64,000 nt of DNA from positions 620,001 to 684,000 of the forward strand of contig NQMI01000002.1 in the NCBI GenBank assembly GCA_002270565.1, given 5' to 3'. This document shows positions 1-11,383 of the stretch, one piece after another; the first letter of the stretch is position 1, and each line of letters begins with the position of its first letter. A program made the translations under genes and the position numbers. The notes under the pieces were generated by a model. It searched no databases, was not told the origin of the DNA, and saw only the letters and a list, made by a program, of their open reading frames with translations. Source of the DNA: Stenocarpella maydis. Lineage: Eukaryota; Ascomycota; Sordariomycetes; Diaporthales; Diaporthaceae.

Positions 1-3000
1 GCATCGAGAAGACCGGAGGTGAGACTGCATTGTCGCGGCTTGATGAAATGCCTCCTCCGGCGTGGACGAGACTGCACGTCTTCACGGGCGAGCTGGGCCT
101 TGTTCACTTGGCGACTTTCTAACCTCGATGGCCTGGAAGGGCCTTAACAGTAGAATACCTAGCTACTCTTCTCCTTCCCATGGTACATCGAGGTGTTGCC
201 TGGTATTCTTCCCCGATTACGCGGTCAGGCCCGGCGCCGACGCTTGTGTAATGCGTTGTGCTCAACTGACAACAACCTTCCCCGCACGAGAATCATAATT
301 GCGATGCTGCTCTATGCGTCGCCTAGACCGCGAATGACACTGACTATCTGCACATAAGTTGACGAGCGGGAAAGCTGGCTTCGGTGTTGATTCGACCACA
401 ATACTCTACTCTTCTTTCTTTCTTCTCATTTTTAGAAGAAACGGAGCTCAGGCAGTCCCTTCCTATAGTCGTAAACACTCAAAGACCCAACGCTGGGTAA
501 TAGACATAGTGTCGATAACAGGAGGTACAAAATACGATAGTCGTATCACCAAGGAAATAGTGACCAAGCGGAAAAGTAGTTATGTTGCCGAAAAGGCATA
601 TTTGATAGTCCTGGCACCACACAAGCTTTTGGTAGCTTGGGTCTGAGCATCACCTGAGCCTCATGTGTAACGAGTATGCTAATAATTGGCTCTTTGCGAG
701 ATATTTGTCCGGGCGTCGTCCACATGTAAAGAAAGACCGAACTTGGCTGACCCAAGCCGTCCAAGAGCCGGCTCGCGAGAACCCGTATTAGAAGGTCGCA
801 CGATGGATGTGTGTACTGTACTTCATGAATACGACCAAAGTTATGTTGTTCCTCGGCACAAGGTTCGCCGGCCGGCGGCAGATAAGGTTCTGAGGCGCCT
901 GATTGACTTTGACTTTGCCGCGTTGATTGGGTCCACGTTGGTCGAAACGGGTGGAAGTGAAATGTCGACTCCGGACGATACCCTTACCCGGTAAGAAGCA
1001 TTGGCGCGCAGTGCAACATGAAGAAGGTCGGCAGCCGCTCGGCGAGAGGGATGGGAGTGATGCACGAGGGGCGTGTTGACCTGATGCTACACCATGTCAG
1101 ATTGCTGGCAGGGTACTACTGATGGACGTGACAGACGGTATGGGAAAGAAAAAAAAAAAAAAAAACAGCGCAAGCAGCCGGGTTCCGGTATCGAAATGAA
1201 CACGAATGAGTCTCTTCAGTATCCCGAGGTAAACAGATGACCAGTCATTTACATGTGAGGCAACACGGCGCAACGTCTAGTTTCCGTTCGGCTTGGATGT
1301 TTCTCGACAGGGAGCACGACAGTGGAGCTCAAGCCCCTGAGTGACCAGCGCCGAGAGCCGCCCTGATGGGCTCTATGGCTTGACCTCGAAGTAAAGTAGG
1401 TTGTGACACAACAGTGCGCTGGCCGAACGGCACGTCGGGCAGGCCTTCTCGCGCTGCTAACGCGTATGAGCTCGGTCGTCAGATAGGCGTGTAAATCTGG
1501 AACCAGGCAACAGGTGTCTGACTGCCACGCCGTTTCTCTGGCACCAAACACGACGAAAACAAGGAGCCGGGTTAGAGTTGCATTCGATGGCCGGCGGTCG
1601 ACACGAGAAGTTTAAGATGGCCCGGGTATGACCTTGCTGTCAGGCTTAAGATCGACGACACCAGATGGACCCTGCCAAGCTAGCAACTGTTAACGACGCC
1701 CCTTATTATCTGGGGCCCAAGCGGCAGGTGCTTTCGCCCAGACCAGGCAATGGTGAGCAGTCTTGTTGGGACGAGCTGGTGTATATCGGTCGGGAAGGGT
1801 GTAGACCGCCCGGAATCATGGTTATGAACAGAGCCGGGTTTGCCGGAGAGGGCAGAACAGCGGCCAGGAGTCTCGGGGCACCGGGTTGTGTGTCTTTTTC
1901 AAGACGCGAATGGCAGGCTTCGTTTCAGGTCGCAGCTTCGAGGGGCCCTTCGAGGCCGGACGAAGCTTCTCGGAACTACTTCGCGGCATCCTAAGTGTTC
2001 GATGACTGGTGGCCCTGATGGTGGTTCACTTCCTATCAGTGTCTTTCGAGTCAGATGATGCTGGAAGGTGAAACACCAAAGCGCCGTTGAGCGTGGAAGC
2101 TCTCTTCGGACGAGATTGCTGCCAGTTGTGAGGCGTAAATTCATCCAGAAAATGGCGCAGGTAGTAGTCTGAGCTCGGCAAAGAGTCAAACCTCGGGAGC
2201 TTCAGGTCGCACAGTGGGTGCATCAAGGTGGACGGATGGCCATGTGGGAGACGGAGTTCTCGAAGCTGCGAGGCCCGTCAGCCCGTCAGCCGGGTCCCGT
2301 CGGCCAGGTGCTGCTCGTTTAGTGTTAGGTCTGCCCCCAGCCGAGGGTCGCGGAACAGGAACGACGGTAGGCACGAGTGGTAGTGTGTGATGCGGATGTT
2401 GAGTTGCAGCTGCAGCTCTGGGCAGGACATGGACGGTTGGAAAAGCGCGAGGCATATGATTTGATGGACAAGATCCCGAGGCAGATTGCAGTGAGAGCGT
2501 GCTGGCCGGCTAAGTCGACGTGGTGAGCCGGCAGGGCGCATCTGGCAGCAGCGATTGGACGGCGACTGGATGCCATGGCTCCTCACCTGAGGCAGTAGGC
2601 TGGCAGGGCTGGGCAGGGCTGGGCAGGACTGGCTGCCTCTCGGGCCAGCAAACCATTGGTGCTGCAAGGGTTGGAGATATCAACCTTGACAATATCGCTG
2701 GGCCTTTTATGCGCCGGAGACTTGGTCCGCCTGCTGCAGACTGTTAAAAGAGTCATAGACTAGATTGGGCAGACTAGACAGACGCACATGCAAAATGCGC
2801 ATGCAGCAGGAAGGGTGGCACACACACAGATAATAAACATGGATACGCTGTCCTGACGGGTGGTGATGGACAGGTGATGAAAGCGTGACTTGTCGGAGCA
2901 GGCGTGTGGTCCGGGCGAACAGTCCAGGCCAGGATCGTCGGTGGAGCAAATCAAAAATAGGGACCATGCCTCCATACGCTCACCACCTATGTAGGTACAT

Positions 3001-5376
3001 AGTGTATGTTATCGCAGCAGAGAGGGTTCCTGACGTTGCTGGATCGGAGAATTAGTTGTGGCATCAGGGCATCTGAGACTTGGCAGATGCAACCATCTCA
3101 GCAAAGCCATCCCCTCGGAAGGGGGTGGGGGGAGGCAGTGCAAGAGTGCAAAACCTGCGCACATTGTAGTACACTATATCTACTACTGCAGGGGTGCATC
3201 GCAGCTGCCCCAAGGACGAGAAGTTATGCGCTTGGACCTGGGAGATTACAACTCCTGAGGCTCAGCCTGGACAAAGCCAGCACCGGCAGTGGCTTCCCGC
3301 TTGTTGCTCCTGCCTCTCGGGATGCGAGGGAAGGAGCCGTTTCACTTGTCCCGAAGGGGGAAAGAGCAAAGAACCGGCGCACCACCAGAGCCCGTGGCCC
3401 CCTCAAGTTGCTTCCACCCAAGAGACCCAGCTAGCGCAGGTACCCACATACCAAGCCGGCCAGCCAGGCCTGTGGTGGGTCCCAGACGCACATATAGACT
3501 ACCTACCACATGCAGTTGACCAAGCACACCAGCTACTACCTACACTGTACACTACACACACTACCAGCCAGCCCGGCTCGAGAATGTGCCCATGGACATT
3601 CATTACGCAGCCATCATCCACCGCCCACTCGAGCAAAATGCCCGGAGAACATCTTCCAAGGTTGGATGGCACTGTCTGCCCCGCAGGAGCCACACGACCA
3701 CCTGGAGCCTCTGCCTTCCTGCCCCGTCAATCAGAGATCGATCTGCCAAAACCGTGCACTTATCACAATATCAATCTCATTCCACCGGCCGGAATGGCTT
3801 GTCCGCCCGTCAACAGGAGCCCAGCCAGACAAGAGACAAGATGCAGCCAAGCCGTGACTCGTGGGCTTGGATCGCCCGCCTGCCTTGCAAACCTTGTTCG
3901 ATGCCAGCTTGCCTTGTGCTTGCCTTGCCTGTGCGCACCTTGCTGCTGCAACCGGGTCGCCGATGGCTCTTTTTTACGTGCCGAGCGCCAGGAGCCGAGG
4001 AGGGCTGCGCAGGGATCTGCTCCCGACGTCTTCCCTACCAGCTTACCCACTGCAGTACTTGAGTACCCCATAGCGTGGTGTAGATACAGTACATCCGCAA
4101 AGTATCTACCGAGTAATCCACACACACTTGGTGACTTGGTATTGGCCGGTTCGTCCCTTTACTGTGCGTTTCCTCTCCAGTCTTATGCGCGCCACCAACA
4201 CAACAAACAACCTTGAATCAAGGAAACCAACCCCATGGGACTCGTGCCTGCGAGCTTCCCAGCTCCAGCTCCTGGTCCTCTCTCCTTTTTTTAAGCTATT
4301 CTTTTCTGAATTTTTTATTTTTTATATTTTTTTGAGTTCTTTATGGTTTTATATGGAAGTTTTTTTTCTTGCCCTTTTTGGCTCCGAGCAAGCTGTTACA
4401 AATGAAAAGAAGTGGCAGACAGAAAACGATAGAGAGGCGGCCGTAAGTAGCACCTGGCTCGTGAGGCCATCGACAAAGACATGCTGAATGAACCAACGCC
4501 CACTGCCGTGCTCCATAAGCTGCTCTATTCCGAGTTCTCGACCCAACCGCCCATGTCTCGGCGCACAACACAGCCTCGGGATTGGGTCGCTCAACTACCA
4601 CTCGTTTCATCTCCATCGGCCTGGACACCCACTCTCAATTTCCCAATCAAGAGCAGCCACAACCTCCCCTGCCCTACACTACATTGTCGCCGCTGCCAGG
4701 CTCTGGGTTTTACTCACCTCCTCCCCGGAACCAGTACCCCCCCCCTTACTCTCTGTCAGATCGGAAATGTCCCCACCACCACTGCCCATAGCCGCCGGGA
4801 TCAGGGACAACCTCTCCATTCCCACCTCCGCGTGGCATGGACCGACATGGGCTAGCTACAGGGTGGGTCCCCATTCCCGTGTCGACAACCTGCCTTCCAA
4901 CCCTCCCAGCTATGGCCCCCCGGGCCCTGCCCCTATCCACCCTTCCCTGTATCCAGAATAAAAACTCTCGTTGACCCAGTTGTGGTCCATTTGTCTGTTC
5001 CCAGCCAGTTATCAGTGTCTTGATCGATACCTTCGTTTTCCCTGCTTTGCCTGCTGAGCAACGGCACCTTTCTTCAAAGCTTACCTCCCCACATTCTTTT
5101 CTACCCTCACCCGTTGCCTGGTCATAGCAGATCGCCAAACTTCCTTGACACTCTTTTCTTCTCAGCAGAGCTCCGGAGGCATACATATATCTTATACACA
5201 TCTTATGTATATGTACACGGCCCTTTCGAGCTTCCCGTTGGCCCACACGTAGCAAGTCTACTCCGCTGGCCTCCCGAAATATACCGAATATCTCTTCTGC
5301 ATCATCCTATCGCCTCTTCTCCAAGACCTGTAGACCCAGAGTCTAGATCAACAAATCCGAGAGATACCCGCCCAAT
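1..5376. other. intergenic / upstream region without a supported gene
   Basis: I find no ORF with recognisable protein features or a coherent splice model here. It holds an A-run near 1149-1165, a 10-bp tandem repeat (GGGCAGGGCT type) at about 2600-2632, and a T-rich pyrimidine tract at about 4285-4375. The last several hundred bases are probably the promoter and leader of the GH16 gene that starts at 5377. A long open frame at 3194-4216 has low-complexity Pro/Ser/His composition and looks spurious. Confidence 0.5.
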
Positions 5377-6311
5377 ATGCGCTTTCAAGCAACAACATTT
5401 GCGGCCACGGTGCTCCCTGCACTCGTGGCTGCTGTCGAGGCTCCAATATTACAAGGTCTGAACCTCATCTGGTCCGACTCCTTCGCCGGGAAGGCTGGTG
5501 ACCCTATCGACACATCCAAGTGGGATATTGCCCAAGGTACGTCGATCTCTTCCCGTCTCTCACTCCTAGGCGTGTACAGCCTGCTTGCCTCCTCTCCACC
5601 CACATGGTACTGACAAGACGTCTAGCTATCGACACAAACCAGGAGCTCCAGAGTTACACTGACGCAAGCTCCAACCTTCAAATCTCCGGCGGCGGCACAG
5701 TGCAATTCGTACCCTTCAAGTCTCCATCAGGACACTGGACATCAGGCCGCATCGAGTCCAAGGCATCATGGACGCCTCAGCCAGGGAAGATCATGCAGGT
5801 CGAGGCGTCTGCCCGGATGGGCGATGCCCCGGCATCCCAGGGTCAGGGCATGTGGCCAGCGATCTGGATGATGGGAGACAGCATTCACCACGGGACGCAA
5901 TGGCCGGCCTGCGGTGAGATCGACATCTTCGAGGCGGTGAACAAGGTCGGCACAGCCTATAGCACCTTGCACTGCGCTGCTCCGTCATGCCGCCCCAATG
6001 GTGCCGAGGGCCTCCAGGGAAGCACACCCACCGATGATGGCTGGCACTCGTATGCCGTCAAGATTGACAGGACAAGCAACAACTGGAACACCGAGTCGAT
6101 CTCGTTCATGAAGGATGGCGTGACCTATTTCACCGTCACTGGTGCAACCATCGCGGACGAGGCCGCCTGGACCGCGCTGGCTCACTCACCACTGTACCTG
6201 ATCATGAATGTCGCAGTCGGCGGCACATGGCCAGGTGACCCGAACGCAGACACCCTGCCAGGGTATGGCAACATGCTTGAGGTCGAGTACGCTGCCGTCT
6301 ACTCGAGCTAG
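5377..6311 (+). CDS. secreted GH16 endo-beta-glucanase (laminarinase type), catalytic part
   Basis: Glycoside hydrolase family 16 enzyme expected to cut beta-1,3(1,4)-glucans in the wall or outside the cell. Two exons, 5377-5536 and 5626-6311; the intron 5537-5625 has a GTACGT donor, CTGAC branch and CTAG acceptor. It encodes 281 aa. Residues 1-19 form a signal peptide (MRFQ then a hydrophobic Ala/Val/Leu core). The GH16 catalytic motif EIDIFE lies at residues 151-156, with E151 as nucleophile, D153 as helper and E156 as acid/base. The domain ends typically with EVEYAAVYSS just before a TAG. The same frame stays open for 259 further codons after that TAG (separate entry), so the true product may be longer and GPI-anchored. 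Family assignment is firm; exact substrate is not determined. Confidence 0.9.
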
Positions 6312-7091
6312 GAACTCGCCGGCCCTTCACCCGGTGAAAGCAGCGGCGCTCTGGCTCCCGCCCCCGCCGAGGCAACACTCAGCCCTTCCGATTCCAGCCT
6401 TGAAACCTCGCTACTTCCGACACCATCATCTACTTCTCTTTCGCCTTCTCTTGCTGGTACAAGTTTGAGCCTGTCAGCCTCGTCAATGAGCACCTCGTCA
6501 ACGAGCACCTCGTCAACGAGCACCTCGTCAACGAGCACCTCGTCAATGAGCACCAATGTCGCTACTCCGTCGAGTGAGGGGTCATCGCCTGCGATGGCGA
6601 CTCCCACAGTTACTGTGCTCCCGCTGCCCAACGGCAACAGCGGGAACTTCACCCAGGATCCTCCCACTGGGAACAACACCTCGAACCCGGCTTACGTCCC
6701 CGGCGTGAACGGTCTTGGCCCGGTAACGGCCGGCGCAAGACCCGTGCGCCCACCGCCCGGCTTCGCTCCCATTCTGAGATGGGTGAGAGGGTGGGGTGCG
6801 GCCCTGGGGCTGCCCCCTCCCTCGCTAAACCATAAATGTCTCTCTCGCCGAGACAGACACACGTTCGACACACAGTCTTTACCGTTTGGCCGGACACATG
6901 GCGACATAATTCCGCTTTGGGAAACATTAGACAAAATATGGAGGGCTGCTTGGGATAATGGTCTCGGAACCGGGCGCGCACAGATGACGCCCACGTCCCT
7001 TTTCTCTGTCACATCTCGTGGGGTGTTCACTGTGGCGCTTCGGCTGACATTGCCCGCGTTGCCGTACCTTGTCGCGCTGCTGATTTTATGA
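6312..7091 (+). pseudogene. in-frame Ser/Thr-rich, GPI-like C-terminal extension of the GH16 gene beyond a TAG
   Basis: After the TAG at 6309-6311 the identical frame runs open for 259 codons to TGA at 7089-7091. The first ~115 residues are Ser/Thr/Pro/Ala-rich, as in O-glycosylated linkers of wall proteins, and include a 15-bp tandem repeat giving STSST units. The end is a hydrophobic tail (LTLPALPYLVALLIL) resembling a GPI-attachment signal. A possible intron of 201 nt (6783-6983, GTGAGA...GCTAAAC...CACAG, phase 0) would remove a less protein-like section and join the linker to the tail. I infer this is the original C-terminus of the GH16 enzyme, cut off by a nonsense change (CAG to TAG is one transition), or reached by readthrough. 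It could also be chance, but a 259-codon open frame with these features makes that unlikely. Confidence 0.55.
6480..6554 (+). repeat. 15-bp coding minisatellite (about five units)
   Basis: Units of ACCTCGTCAACGAGC repeat head to tail with only a C/T difference in the first and last copies. In the GH16 frame they encode Ser-Thr-Ser-Ser-Thr. Such coding repeats vary in copy number in fungal wall-protein genes. Confidence 0.85.
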
Positions 7092-8903
7092 GCGACGACG
7101 ACGCATTTGATTTCGGATATACCTCTACTGCTACTGCTACTACCTACGCAGTTAGATACTTCTACTGTACATACTTTTAGTGATTATTAAGCAACGAGAT
7201 ATCATTCAGATTGTTGCCTCCCACCTTGGACACTCATACTTGGCTTGAAGTGACGCCCGCATGGGGGTACGTGTAGTTTTCAACGGCTGCGAGGTTCTTG
7301 TCTGTGCGTAACAAAAAAAAAAGCATTACCATGTCTCGGACAAGATACAGCCCACAGTTGGAAATCTGCATCAGAAGTTCTTGATCACCTCGAAACCACA
7401 ATTGGACACAGCGGTTAGATCCCACACCGAGTCATGGCGTAAACGAGCGCGAGGGTATAACTGAGGCTGTGGGAAGGGTGCCGAAGGATCAAAGCGCGCC
7501 AGAGTAATAACTCTAAATCCCTTCCCTCGGCTAGGATGCCTGCCTACCTAATGCTAGCGAAGCAACCGCTGCTCCCCTTCTCCAAAAGAGCCCCCCCCCC
7601 ACCGCAGCCTTGTAAGTCATGCCCAGTGACAAGGCTGAAACATGGACAGGCCAATCAATCCTGTGTGGCCTCTAATTTTCGCGCCCGCGGCGCGCCTGGC
7701 CACGCAGGGCGTGCCTGCATTTCCTCTCTGCTGCGGATTCGGCACAGGCCGTTATGACGGGGGCCAGAGGGTGGCACTGCACACATTTGCAGCCGTGGTA
7801 ATGGATTTGGCTACTGTGGCTTGAGGCTGGGCACCAGCATGCAGAATTGGAGTTGGCGCCCGGTTTTGGCGGCGAGATCGCCTTCGAGCGACGAGTCTTG
7901 TCTGCACAGGTCATGATGATTCATATTGGTATGACAGATCTCCCGGTTCCCTTATAGCAGACCATTTCCCCTTCTTTTCATACCGAAATGCGTAGCAAGT
8001 GTCTGTCCGGTAGATGCAAATCCCTACTGCGTGGGACAAAATGCTGCCGGGGGGGGGGCGGACCTGCACCAGCACACACAAGACTTGCTACTCGTAGCTG
8101 AATTGCAGCTTTTAGTGTGATGTTCAGTCCGATCCTTCGAGAAGCAGTGCTTGGACACCAAGCTCTCAACAGTCTCGTAATCACCCTTCTTCTTCTTCTT
8201 CTTCTTCTTCAGCTCTCGGCTGACGGAAGGGATTAAATCTAGAAATTAGAGCTTGAATTCAAGAGGAATTATCTATCGCGTGCGCCTGTGGAGACGCACG
8301 CCAGAAGATCTGGAAGGGCTCTCCACCGAACCAGAATGAACCCAGCGGCTTCTTGCTGATGAAGGCGATATGATTGCTTCTGTACCAGAGCCACGACGGT
8401 GTTGCTAGAAGCGAGGGTGTCCGCTTTCAAAATTACAAGGCCTTTGATTGGGACGTTGCCATATCTCACTGGTTCTTTTGCCCTCCTTCTATCTCCCAAG
8501 CGCGCAGAGACCACATCATGCCAAACCAGAAACGACATGTGGAAAACCCACTCTTTTTCAGCTGTCTCGACCCTTGTTTGGATTCCAGATGTCGAGCGTC
8601 GTCAATGAACTTCCCACGCCCCGTCAAATGTCCCAAGCTTCCCCCAGTCGCACCGACTGACCGACCTACCAATAGGGCTATCACTCGTGCTACATGGAGC
8701 CTTTGAATACTGCCGGCCGCCAACAGTGCAACCCGGGCTTGGGCCTTCGTGCTGTCCAAATACTGACGCGGATGATTCGAGTTGATCCGAGTAGGGAATC
8801 AGACTGCTGAATTGATCGTTGAAGATGCCACGGGAGGCACACATGCTGGCAACTTCGTGCTTCCGCAGTGCCAGATCCGCGACCAAGTCATCACTGGCCC
8901 CTG
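7092..8903. other. intergenic, no gene seen
   Basis: Between the GH16 tail and the minus-strand gene ending at 8904. It contains a (CTT)n microsatellite at about 8185-8210 and short C- and G-runs near 7590 and 8049. No ORF here has a recognisable domain. Confidence 0.5.
8185..8210 (+). repeat. (CTT)n microsatellite
   Basis: About eight CTT units in an intergenic region. Confidence 0.85.
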
Positions 8904-9803
8904 TCATGGCAGCGCGCCCTCGTCCAACACCTCACCCAGCTTGACGAGCGTCCTCTCGTAGACCCTCGCGACGTCCATCTGCAGGTCATCATCCGGGTCC
9001 TCCCAGTTGGGGTCCACGAACCCACTGCTCTCGGCGGCGCTGTAGTTGCCCTCCGCGTCCGTCTCGGCCTCGGTGATCTCCTTCTCAGTGTCCTCCACAG
9101 TCTCGGTCTCGCTCTCGTCGCTGCCGCCGCCGTCCTCGTCGGGCTGTTTGCTCATGACGTCCACTATGACCACGCGCGTCTGCTCCACGATGCTCTTGCA
9201 GCGCACCATGTCGGTCCTGGTGATGACCCCGCGGACGCCGTTCTCGAAGCCCGGGAGCGTCTCCTTGGAGTCGGCGTCCTGCCCGGCCAGGAGGCTGGCG
9301 AAGCAGTAGTCGAGCTTGGTCAGGACCGTGAAGAGGGGCTCGGGCTGTGGCGGGAACTTTGTGACCCACTCGGTGAACTCGTTGGCGATGTTCAGGAGGT
9401 AGGGTATCTGGAGCGCGGCTGTGGGCAGGGGTGAAGTTAGCCGATGCGCGGTATCCGCGCGCTCCGGTGGGCAGATGGTCTTACGCGTGCCCGAGAGCCA
9501 TATTATGTCCAGCAGCGCCTCGACATCCTTGCAGAGCTCCCCGACGCTCTTGTACCCCACGATGTCGTCGCCCGGTCTTGCGGCCACGGATTTCTTGACG
9601 AAGCGCCTCTGTATGTGCATCAGCTGGTTGTCGACATAGGCGCGGATGGTCTGCTCCTTGGCCGAGCCCGAGCGCAAGGGGTGCGACCTGGGGTGCGGCA
9701 GGCCGGCTGCCGCGCGCGACGAGGACCCGCTGGGCGCGGGCGAGGGGAGGGGGTGCTGTCTGAGGAAGCCCCCCGGGCCGGGGGGGTTCGATGCGTCAGC
9801 CAT
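8904..9803 (-). CDS. conserved fungal protein, possibly TFIIH subunit Tfb6-like
   Basis: Two exons on the minus strand: 9803-9485 and 9418-8904. The intron 9484-9419 (66 nt) shows GTAAGA, GCTAAC and CCCACAG; its length keeps the frame open if retained. The spliced protein is 277 aa. Residues 1-45 are Pro/Ser/Gly-rich and likely disordered. A helical domain follows, from about AKEQTIRAYVDNQLMHIQRR through FTVLTKLDYCFASLL. The C-terminal third is acidic (DESETETVEDTEKEITEAE) before a last helix. From memory the helical core resembles the fungal family described as TFIIH subunit 11/Tfb6, some members of which carry a meiotic-recombination label in databases; I am not sure of this. It is clearly a real, conserved-looking gene. 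Confidence 0.75.
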   Translation of the reverse strand: MADASNPPGPGGFLRQHPLPSPAPSGSSSRAAAGLPHPRSHPLRSGSAKEQTIRAYVDNQLMHIQRRFVKKSVAARPGDDIVGYKSVGELCKDVEALLDIIWLSGTRKTICPPERADTAHRLTSPLPTAALQIPYLLNIANEFTEWVTKFPPQPEPLFTVLTKLDYCFASLLAGQDADSKETLPGFENGVRGVITRTDMVRCKSIVEQTRVVIVDVMSKQPDEDGGGSDESETETVEDTEKEITEAETDAEGNYSAAESSGFVDPNWEDPDDDLQMDVARVYERTLVKLGEVLDEGALP

Positions 9804-9970
9804 TGTCGGTGCTTATTGATGCGGAGCTACGTCGTGTCTCGGGTCTCCATTGCATTTTCTGGTCTGGGCTGTGGTGGCAGAGGACGTTGTCACTTCCGCA
9901 GAGCGGCTGAAGGCTGGCGCGCCCAGACGACGAATGACGTTGGTGGAGCTCTATCCGTACGTAGTAAGTA

Positions 9971-10000
9971 CAGTGCGACCGAAAAAGTCTTGGGACACTC
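9971..10000 (+). repeat. left terminal inverted repeat of the Tc1/mariner element
   Basis: Starts CAGTGCGACCG directly after a TA. It pairs with 11352-11381 in inverted orientation, with mismatches at repeat positions 6, 8 and 16. Confidence 0.9.
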
Positions 10001-10115
10001 CCGCAGATCCCACCCACCCCCACAACCACCACCCAACTTCAACGACGCGTAGAATTACGAGGAAATTAGTTAAGGACTATTGACTTATATCAAATTACTC
10101 GTTAGAGTCTTCTGA

Positions 10116-11278
10116 TTAATATTTTGTATAGCTTCCCCTGCATTTGCAGACCGCTTCCAATCTCCGCTCGAGTGATCGAATGATATTGTCAATCTTGCCC
10201 TGATCTATTACTCACCACGCCGCCTTCATGCATTAACTAAAATATGCTATATTAGCCCCATTTTAAGTTAATTCCTATAGATTCAGGTATTATTTATTTA
10301 TCTCTACTTTAATAAGCTTCCAGACGTTCTTAATCAGGTTTAAATTAGGTGACCATAAAGGCCAATCCATTAGAGAGATTCCATATGCTAGAATGAAGGA
10401 TTGCACTGCTTCTATAGTATAAATTCGAGCGTTATCTTACTGGAAATCATATATCCCATTATAATAAGGAAGAAGGGCCTCTTGCAAGATCTTTAGGTAT
10501 AAATTTATAGTATATCTATTATATCTAGCCTCTAGATCTCTTTCTATCATAATAAGGTCACTCTAGCCACCTAACTAAATGGCACCCTACATTATTATAG
10601 AGATTATGGGCTTTACATTAGCCTTTAAGTTGACTTTTTGCCTATAATATCACTAGTTAGAGAAGCCCCAAACCCACTCTAAAGGTTTAGAGGGATAGTT
10701 CTAGATGCTACACTCATCAGAGAAGATTACCTGAGAGGGGGGATATTATGAGTGGAGGAGGCATGCAAGCTGACATTTTAGGGCAAACTTTAAACACCAA
10801 CCCTCAGCAAACGCTCTATATCACAACACCATAACTTGGCCCAGTAATAGCAAAGCTTCTCATCTTCTTCTAATAAAGGTATCCAGCATGCAGCTTACTA
10901 GTAATTAACATAAACTAACTTTAAGGCAGCATGAATTATATCATTAGATGCATTAATACCTAGCAACTTCCAGATCTTGCTATATAGTAAATAGTCTTCT
11001 CTAAGGATAAGCAACTTTAACTAGTGAATAGAGCGGTTATTAAAGTATCTAGAACAACTACTACATAGCTTAGGAGAAATTTTCCCATTGCATTACTATT
11101 CATCTTTCTTCTAATAGATTATTAACCTTGTAATGCTGGTTTCACGATAAATTTGAGTTAGCATTTTACCCTCTGCCAACGCGCTCAAAACTACACCGAT
11201 TTAAGCCGGAGTAAGTTCACAAGAAAACCCACGGTTTGAAGTTATCTCCCCAAGAAACGAGCGCTCGTAAGGAGGCAT
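10116..11278 (-). pseudogene. Tc1/mariner DDE transposase, broken by stop codons
   Basis: Reading the minus strand from an ATG at 11278 gives MPPYERSFLGEI, an N-terminal helix-turn-helix region, and later the Tc1 motifs FQ*DNAR (second catalytic Asp region; the Gln is now TAA) and DWPLWSPNLNLIKNVW (third catalytic region). In that last motif the usual Asp of SPDLN is Asn. It ends near CKCRGSYTKY and a stop at 10116-10118. Multiple CAA/CAG-to-TAA/TAG changes and the lost Asp show the enzyme is dead. The mutation pattern is that of RIP. Confidence 0.9.
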
Positions 11279-11351
11279 GGTGGTTGCAAGAGAGAAGATT
11301 AAAGTTTTGGGTGGGTGTGACGCGAAAACGCGTTTTGCACTGTGGGGACGC

Positions 11352-11381
11352 GAGTGTCCCAAGACCTTTTCGGCCCCACTG
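11352..11381 (-). repeat. right terminal inverted repeat of the Tc1/mariner element
   Basis: Reverse complement begins CAGTGGGGCCG and runs through the shared GTCTTGGGACACTC core. It is followed by TA at 11382-11383. Confidence 0.9.
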
Positions 11382-11383
11382 TA

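Larger units (their letters stand above)
9971..11381 (-). mobile_element. complete Tc1/mariner transposon, RIP-inactivated
   Basis: A 1,411-bp element with terminal inverted repeats of 30 bp (27 of 30 matching; outer bases CAGTG, shared core GTCTTGGGACACTC) and a TA target duplication at 9969-9970 and 11382-11383. The interior is AT-rich and carries a transposase remnant on the minus strand (separate entry). Size, TIRs, TA duplication and DDE-type motifs fit Tc1/mariner. It sits 167 bp upstream of the start of the 8904-9803 gene, so it lies in that gene's promoter region. Confidence 0.9.

Noticed and set aside
1665..2058. Overlapping plus-strand ORFs with a YYLGP-like piece suggesting a broken cupin-type gene
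   Set aside because: Only a few residues are suggestive, no consistent frame or family could be established.
3194..4216. 340-codon plus-strand ORF
   Set aside because: Composition is Pro/Ser/His/Cys low-complexity, no domain, and overlapping frames of similar length exist; GC-rich intergenic DNA gives such ORFs by chance.
6263..6311. 49-nt intron (GTATGG...CTAG) that would remove the GH16 stop codon
   Set aside because: Its removal shifts the frame away from the open Ser/Thr-rich tail and deletes conserved GH16 C-terminal residues.
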